Shown: piece after piece, positions 59,385 through 64,000 of the stretch
How positions within the stretch are numbered: the stretch's first letter is position 1
How the letters are laid out: the number at the start of each line of letters is the position of its first letter
Assembly: GCF_007827975.1 (NCBI RefSeq)
Contig: NZ_VITT01000002.1
Source of the DNA: Nitrospirillum viridazoti
GTDB taxonomy: Bacteria; Pseudomonadota; Alphaproteobacteria; Azospirillales; Azospirillaceae
Length of the DNA: 64,000 bases
Reading direction: 5' to 3' (one strand)
Translations under genes and position numbers: made by a program
The notes under the pieces: model-generated
What the model was told of the DNA's origin: nothing
Databases searched by the model: none
Seen by the model: only the letters and a program-made list of their open reading frames with translations

Positions 59385-61943
59385 ATGGCGCTGGAGACCT
59401 ACCACAAGAAGCGTGATTTCGCGGCCACGCCTGAGCCCCGGGGGCGCAAGGGCCGCACGGCGGGCCACAGCTTCGTCATCCAAAAGCATGACGCCACCCG
59501 CCTGCACTATGATTTTCGCCTGGAAATGGATGGCGTGCTGAAAAGCTGGGCCGTCACCCGCGGGCCCAGCCTGGTACCCGGCGAAAAGCGCCTGGCCGTC
59601 CATGTCGAGGACCACCCGCTGGACTATGGTGACTTCGAGGGCACCATCCCCAAGGGCGAATATGGCGGCGGCACGGTCATCGTCTGGGACCGGGGCGAAT
59701 GGTCGCCCATCGGCGACGCCCACAAGGGCTATGCCAAGGGCCACCTGGATTTCGAGCTGCACGGGGAAAAGCTGGGCGGCCATTGGCACCTGGTGCGCAT
59801 GCACAAGCGGCCGGGGGAAAAGCGCGAGAACTGGCTGCTGATCAAAGGCGAGGACGAGGCCGCGCGGGGCGAGGGCGACCCCGACATCCTGGAGCAGCGG
59901 CCGGAATCGGTGAAGACCGGCCGGGTCATCGCCGAGGTGGCGGGGGAAGAGCCGGGCTGGTCCTCCAAAACGGGCAAGATCGAGAAGAAGGCCCGCGCGC
60001 CCGCCCGTAAGACCGCGCCCAAGAGCGCGGAAACGCCGGCGACGCCCAATCTGAAGGGCGCCAAAGCCGGCCCGCTGCCGGATTTCGTGGAGCCAGCTCT
60101 GGCCACGCTGCAGGCCAAGCCCCCGGTGGGGGAGCGCTGGGTGCATGAGATCAAGTTCGACGGCTACCGCCTGCAGGCGCGCGTCGAGGCGGGGCGGGTG
60201 AAGCTGCTGACCCGGGGCGGCCTGGACTGGACCAAGAAGTTCGGCAAGGCGGTGCCGGAGGCACTGGCGGCGCTACCGGTGGGTAAGGCGCTGATCGATG
60301 GCGAGCTGGTGGTGGAAAACGCGGCCGGTGCCTCCGACTTCTCCGCCTTGCAGGCCGACCTCAGCGCGGGCCGCAGCGACCGCTTCCTGTTCTACGCCTT
60401 CGACCTTCTCTATCTGGAGGACCGGGATCTGCGCGGCGTGGGGTTGGAGCAGCGCAAGGCGGCCTTGAAGGACCTGTTGGCGGAAGCCGGCGATCCCCTG
60501 CGCTACAGCGAACATTTCGATGAGTCCGGCGGCCTGGTGTTGAACCACGCCTGCCGCCTGAGCCTGGAGGGCATTGTCTCCAAGGTGCGCGACGCCGCCT
60601 ATCGGCCGGGGCGGGGCAAGGGCTGGATCAAGTCCAAGTGCGGCAACCGGCAGGAATTCGTGGTGGCGGGCTATGTCCCCTCCACCACCGCGCGCCGCGC
60701 CATCGGCTCCCTGGTCATGGGGGTCTATGATCAGGGGAAGTTGCGCCACGTCGGCCGCGTCGGCACCGGCTATACCGTTTCGGTAGCGGAAGAATTGTTC
60801 CGCCGCCTGGAACGCATGCGCGTCCAGGACAGCCCCTTCGACGACACCCTGACGGCGGAGGAACGGCGCCTGGTGCGCTACGTCCGGCCGGAGCTGGTGG
60901 CGGAGGTGGACTTCCGCACCTGGACGGGCGACGGTAACATCCGCCACGCCGCTTTCCGCGGCCTGCGGGAAGACAAGGATCCGAAAGACGTCGTGCGTGA
61001 ACCATCCGCCAATGCGCCGGCGGGAACCGCCCGCGCGTTAGGCCGGGCGGAGCCCAAGCCCCTGCTGAAGCTGAGCCATCCCGACCGCCTCTATTGGCCG
61101 GACGAGGGGGTGACCAAGGCCGGCCTGGCCGACTATTACACGGAGATATGGCGGTCCATCGCCCCCTTCATCGTCGGCCGGCCGCTGGCCCTGCTGCGCT
61201 GCCCCAACGGCATCGCCGGTGAGAAATTCTTCCAGAAGCATGCCTGGAAGGGGCTGAGCAAGGCCATCGTCCAGGTGCCCGATCCGACGGAGCCGGCGGA
61301 GGGGCCGCTGATCGCGGTCAACGACCTGGACGGCCTGTTGGGACTGGTGCAGGCGGCGGTGCTGGAAATCCACCCCTGGGGTTCGACCCTCAAGGACTGG
61401 GAACGGCCGGACACCATAACCCTCGACCTGGACCCGGGGGAGGGCGTGGCATGGCAGGCCGTCATCGACGCTGCGCGCGAGATCAAGGACAGGCTGGAGC
61501 AGGCGGGGCTGGCGGCCTTCGTCAAGACCACGGGCGGCAAGGGCCTGCATGTGGTGGCGCCGTTGACGCCCAAGGCCGATTGGACGGCCGTGAAAGCCTT
61601 CACCAAGGGCATCGCCGACGCCATGGCCGCCGACAGCCCGGACCGTTTCGTGGCCACCATCACCAAGGCCAAGCGCACCGGCAAGATCCTGGTCGACTAT
61701 CTACGCAACCAGCGGGGCGCCACGGCGGTCGCGGCATATTCCACCCGCGCGCGACCTGGTGCGGCCGTCTCCATGCCCATGGCGTGGGAGGAACTGAGCC
61801 CGGCCATCGGCCCCGCCTATTTCACGGTCATGACGGCACCCACGCGGCTGGCTGCCCTCTCCGCCGACCCCTGGGCGGATTTCCGGGCGGCGGCCCGGCC
61901 CTTGGAGGCGGCAAAAAGGCTGGCGCGCAAGCGGGCCGATTAG
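59385..61943 (+). CDS. ligD: ATP-dependent DNA ligase LigD
   Basis: An 852-residue three-domain repair enzyme. The order is phosphoesterase (about 25-160; HDATRLHYDFRLEMDG, HVEDHPLDYGDFEG), ligase (about 235-530; adenylated Lys257 in EIKFDGYRLQAR) and primase-polymerase (about 560-840; LYWPDEGVTKAGLADYYTEI, with DLDPGEGVAWQ acidic residues). The domain order phosphoesterase-ligase-polymerase is one of the known arrangements. It repairs double-strand breaks together with Ku. Confidence 0.96.
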   Translation: MALETYHKKRDFAATPEPRGRKGRTAGHSFVIQKHDATRLHYDFRLEMDGVLKSWAVTRGPSLVPGEKRLAVHVEDHPLDYGDFEGTIPKGEYGGGTVIVWDRGEWSPIGDAHKGYAKGHLDFELHGEKLGGHWHLVRMHKRPGEKRENWLLIKGEDEAARGEGDPDILEQRPESVKTGRVIAEVAGEEPGWSSKTGKIEKKARAPARKTAPKSAETPATPNLKGAKAGPLPDFVEPALATLQAKPPVGERWVHEIKFDGYRLQARVEAGRVKLLTRGGLDWTKKFGKAVPEALAALPVGKALIDGELVVENAAGASDFSALQADLSAGRSDRFLFYAFDLLYLEDRDLRGVGLEQRKAALKDLLAEAGDPLRYSEHFDESGGLVLNHACRLSLEGIVSKVRDAAYRPGRGKGWIKSKCGNRQEFVVAGYVPSTTARRAIGSLVMGVYDQGKLRHVGRVGTGYTVSVAEELFRRLERMRVQDSPFDDTLTAEERRLVRYVRPELVAEVDFRTWTGDGNIRHAAFRGLREDKDPKDVVREPSANAPAGTARALGRAEPKPLLKLSHPDRLYWPDEGVTKAGLADYYTEIWRSIAPFIVGRPLALLRCPNGIAGEKFFQKHAWKGLSKAIVQVPDPTEPAEGPLIAVNDLDGLLGLVQAAVLEIHPWGSTLKDWERPDTITLDLDPGEGVAWQAVIDAAREIKDRLEQAGLAAFVKTTGGKGLHVVAPLTPKADWTAVKAFTKGIADAMAADSPDRFVATITKAKRTGKILVDYLRNQRGATAVAAYSTRARPGAAVSMPMAWEELSPAIGPAYFTVMTAPTRLAALSADPWADFRAAARPLEAAKRLARKRAD

Positions 61944-62020
61944 GGACGATGGGTCAAGGGGCTGGCGCCGCGCCCGGTTTCAGGCAGAATGCGCCTCCCA
62001 ACAGCCCAGGAGGTCCCGCC

Positions 62021-62635
62021 ATGCGCCTGATCGGAATGCCGGATTCACCCTATGTCCGTCGCGTGGGGATTTCGCTGGTGGCCATGGGCCTGCCCTTCGA
62101 GCATGAGCGCGTGTCCGTCTTCCGCCACTACGACACTTTCGCCGCCATCAACCCCGTGGTGAAGGCGCCGACCCTGGTGCTGGACGACGGCACGGTGCTG
62201 ATGGACAGCACCCTGATCCTGGACGCGCTGGAACGCCTGGTCCCAGCGGAAAGGCATCTCATGCCCGCCGACCCCGCCGCCTTCATTCGGGCCCAGCGCC
62301 TGATCGGCCTGGCGCTGGTGGCGTGCGAGAAGACCGTGCAGGTGGTCTATGAGCTGGAGCTGCGCCCTGAGGACAAGCAGCACCAACCCTGGCTGGAGCG
62401 CGTGCGCGCCCAGGCCATCACCGCCTTCGACCTGCTGGAGCGCGAGGTGGGGGACGGCGGCGCCTGGATGGGCGGCGACCGTCCCAACCAGGCCGACATC
62501 ACCACCGCCGTCGCCTGGTATTTCGCCCAGAACATGGCCCCGGGCCTGATCGACCCGGCCAAGCATCCCGGCCTGGTCCGCTTGTCCGACCGGGCCGAGG
62601 CACTGCCCGAATTCCAGGCCGTGCCGTACGCCTGA
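62021..62635 (+). CDS. Glutathione S-transferase family protein
   Basis: A 204-residue GST. The thioredoxin-like domain (LIGMPDSPYVRRVGISLVAMGLPFEHERVSV) has the Ser-Pro-Tyr active site near residue 9 and the VKAPTLVLDDGTVLMDSTLILD glutathione site, followed by a helical C-domain with ADITTAVAWYF. AGGAGG lies 7 bp before ATG 62021. It is a lone gene between LigD and the second Ku. Confidence 0.9.
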   Translation: MRLIGMPDSPYVRRVGISLVAMGLPFEHERVSVFRHYDTFAAINPVVKAPTLVLDDGTVLMDSTLILDALERLVPAERHLMPADPAAFIRAQRLIGLALVACEKTVQVVYELELRPEDKQHQPWLERVRAQAITAFDLLEREVGDGGAWMGGDRPNQADITTAVAWYFAQNMAPGLIDPAKHPGLVRLSDRAEALPEFQAVPYA

Positions 62636-62645
62636 GCGGGCGGGC

Positions 62646-63458
62646 CTAGCGCTGCTTGGGCGCGCCCTTGCCCTCGGCGGCCAGGCTTTTCTTCAGCGCG
62701 TCCATGATGTTGATGACGTTGCTGGGCGTGTCGGCCTCGGACGCCTTGGCCTTGGCGGGGCGCTTGCGGCCCTTCTTCTTGGCGGCGATCAGGTCCAGCA
62801 GGCGGTCCTGCACCGGGTCATCCACCAGCGAGGGGTCCCACGGCCGCGTGCGCTCCTCGATCAGGGTTTTCACCAGGGACAGGAGCTTGGGCTCGGGCTT
62901 CTCCTCGCGGATGCCGCCGAAGTAGTCGTCCGCGTCGCGCACCTCATCGCCGTAGCGCAGGGTCCACACAATGATGCCCTTGCCTTGCGGCTCCAGCATG
63001 ACGGCCCGTTCCCGCCGGTACATCACCAGGCGGGAGATGCCGACCTTGCCGGTGGCGGCCATGGCCTCGCGGATGACGGAGAACGCCTCCTCCCCAACCG
63101 GATCGCTGGGCGTCAGGTAGTGGGGCGTGTCGTACCAAATCCATTCGATGCTGTCGCGCGGCACGAACATCTCGATGTCGATGGTGCGGGTGCTTTCCAA
63201 CGCCACCGCGTCCAGTTCGTCATCCTCCAGGATCAGGTAGTCGTCCTCGCCCCGGGGATAGCCCTTGGCCTCATCGTCCTCGTCCACAGGCTTGCCGGTG
63301 ACGGCGTCGACATAATGGCTGATCACCCGGTTGCCCGTCTCGCGGTTCAGGGTGTGGAAGCGGACCTTCTCGTTCTCCGACGTGGCCGGCGTCATGGCCA
63401 CCTGGCAGGTGACCAGGGACAGCTTGAGATAGCCCTTCCAGAACGAACGCGGCGCCAT
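62646..63458 (-). CDS. ku: Non-homologous end-joining protein Ku (copy 2)
   Basis: A 270-residue Ku paralogue (RSFWKGYLKLSLVTCQVAMTPATSENEKVRFHTLNRETGNRV), with a short Lys-rich tail (IAAKKKGRKRPAKAKASEADTPSNVINIMDALKKSL). It differs clearly from copy 1 in its middle and tail and lies convergent with the GST gene, about 3 kb beyond Ku-LigD. Multiple Ku proteins in one genome are known in rhizobia, where they form separate repair assemblies. Confidence 0.95.
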   Translation of the reverse strand: MAPRSFWKGYLKLSLVTCQVAMTPATSENEKVRFHTLNRETGNRVISHYVDAVTGKPVDEDDEAKGYPRGEDDYLILEDDELDAVALESTRTIDIEMFVPRDSIEWIWYDTPHYLTPSDPVGEEAFSVIREAMAATGKVGISRLVMYRRERAVMLEPQGKGIIVWTLRYGDEVRDADDYFGGIREEKPEPKLLSLVKTLIEERTRPWDPSLVDDPVQDRLLDLIAAKKKGRKRPAKAKASEADTPSNVINIMDALKKSLAAEGKGAPKQR

Positions 63459-63507
63459 CCGGCGATCTCCTGCGGCGTTAGACCCCAGGAAACCGCCGGA
63501 TGGGACG

Positions 63508-63552
63508 CCCGGTTCCCTTACTCCCGGGTCCCTTACTACCGGTTCCCTTACT
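63508..63552. repeat. Three 15-bp tandem repeats at the RND gene end
   Basis: Units at 63508-63522, 63523-63537 and 63538-63552 follow CCCGGTTCCCTTACT with few changes. The last unit contains the stop codon of the RND gene. The repeat may vary in number between strains. Confidence 0.8.
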
Positions 63553-64000
63553 CTGCCAGCGTCGGCACCGCCGTTCCCGCCCCCGCCTCACGGGGCACGG
63601 CGAAGCGGCGGTAGAGGGCGGGCAGGACCACCAGGGTCAGCGCCGTGGCGCTGATCAGACCGCCGATGACGACGGTGGCCAGCGGCCGCTGCACCTCCGC
63701 CCCTGGGCCGGTGGCCAGGGCCATGGGCACGAACCCCAGCGAGGCCACCAGCGCCGTCATCAGCACCGGCCGCAGGCGGGTCAGCGCCCCGTCGCGGATG
63801 GCAGTCAGGGGATCGTCGCCGTCGGCGATGGCCTGGCGGATGAAGGACACCATGACCAGGCCGTTCAGCACGGCGATGCCGGACAGGGCGATGAAGCCCA
63901 CGGCGGCGGAGATGGAAAAGGGCATGCCGCGCAGCCACAGGGCCGCGATGCCGCCGGTCAGGGCCAGCGGCACGCCGCTGAACACCAGCCCGGCATCGCG
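63548..64000 (-). CDS. RND efflux pump permease, C-terminal end (partial, CusA/CzcA-like)
   Basis: The visible 150 residues are the last part of an RND inner-membrane transporter and continue past the right edge. They show the typical hydrophobic helices with GIAALWLRGMPFSISAAVGFIALSGIAVLNGLVMVSFI, then the loop TRLRPVLMTALVASLGFVPMALATGPGAEVQRPLATVVIGGLISAT, common in heavy-metal (HME) RND pumps. The tail is short. Its metal or drug cannot be told from this end. Confidence 0.9.
   Translation of the reverse strand, partial: RDAGLVFSGVPLALTGGIAALWLRGMPFSISAAVGFIALSGIAVLNGLVMVSFIRQAIADGDDPLTAIRDGALTRLRPVLMTALVASLGFVPMALATGPGAEVQRPLATVVIGGLISATALTLVVLPALYRRFAVPREAGAGTAVPTLAE

Noticed and set aside
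58380..60146. N-terminal part of a 944-residue frame joined to the metallopeptidase
   Set aside because: It is antisense to Ku and LigD. The real peptidase begins at GTG 58379, with its zinc ribbon and a ribosome site.
1..64000. tRNA, rRNA, CRISPR array, insertion sequence or prophage genes
   Set aside because: None seen by inspection: no transposase or integrase, no regular spacer arrays, no tRNA-like clover structures noticed. A dedicated RNA search was not possible.

Overview
This is a high-GC chromosomal segment, most likely from an alphaproteobacterium. That assignment is an inference. It rests on codon use, large TonB receptors carrying the EEIIVTAQ plug signature, a PHA locus, the Ku/LigD system, and FNR/FixK-type sites next to UspA genes. 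I see no rRNA, tRNA, CRISPR array, insertion sequence or prophage. Coding density is high, and nearly every regulator gene has a readable dyad in its promoter.

Layout. (1) 2-13618 is a catabolic island bracketed by two TonB-dependent receptors. It holds a cupin, two PuuE/allantoinase-like polysaccharide-deacetylase-fold proteins, an isochorismatase-fold amidase, an HMG-CoA-lyase-family lyase, a CaiB-type CoA-transferase, a GntR/HutC regulator and a LeuCD-type hydro-lyase. Two similar inverted repeats (6983-7004, 9103-9126) lie in the two divergent promoters around the regulator. One consistent reading is: cyclic imide to half-amide to unsaturated diacid to hydroxyacid to CoA thioester to acetyl-CoA plus a 2-oxoacid. 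(2) 13770-23109 is a second small-acid island: hydroxyacid dehydrogenase, a helix-turn-helix/degenerate citrate-synthase fusion, AtuA plus DUF4387, an MFS transporter and hydantoinase-type HyuB/HyuA. (3) 23170-28956 is a run of small redox genes with TetR and LysR regulators.

(4) 28979-45838 is a storage and stress island: PhaC, a site-2 protease with CBS domains, a phasin, PhaB, two zinc alcohol dehydrogenases, a YhiI-RbbA-YhhJ-type exporter, a beta-CASP hydrolase, a LOG-family protein, two duplicated UspA proteins and Hsp20. Several promoters here carry TTGA-N6-TCAA-like sites, so low-oxygen control is likely. (5) 45914-57173 holds a secreted GH2 glycosidase, a secreted carboxylesterase and a ROK regulator. 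The first two share a 25-bp AT-rich promoter element. Between them lie aldo/keto reductase, VOC, small winged-helix and amidase genes, the regulators among them having strong palindromic operators. (6) 57312-63458 is a DNA-end-joining block: a zinc-ribbon metallopeptidase, Ku and LigD, a GST and a second Ku. (7) 63548-64000 is the C-terminal end of an RND efflux pump that runs out of the window.

The longest gene-free stretch is 13619-13920 (302 bp), the divergent promoter of the second TonB receptor and the hydroxyacid dehydrogenase. The 49391-49661 gap (271 bp) holds the GH2 promoter element. The 26305-26547 gap (243 bp) holds one perfect palindrome.
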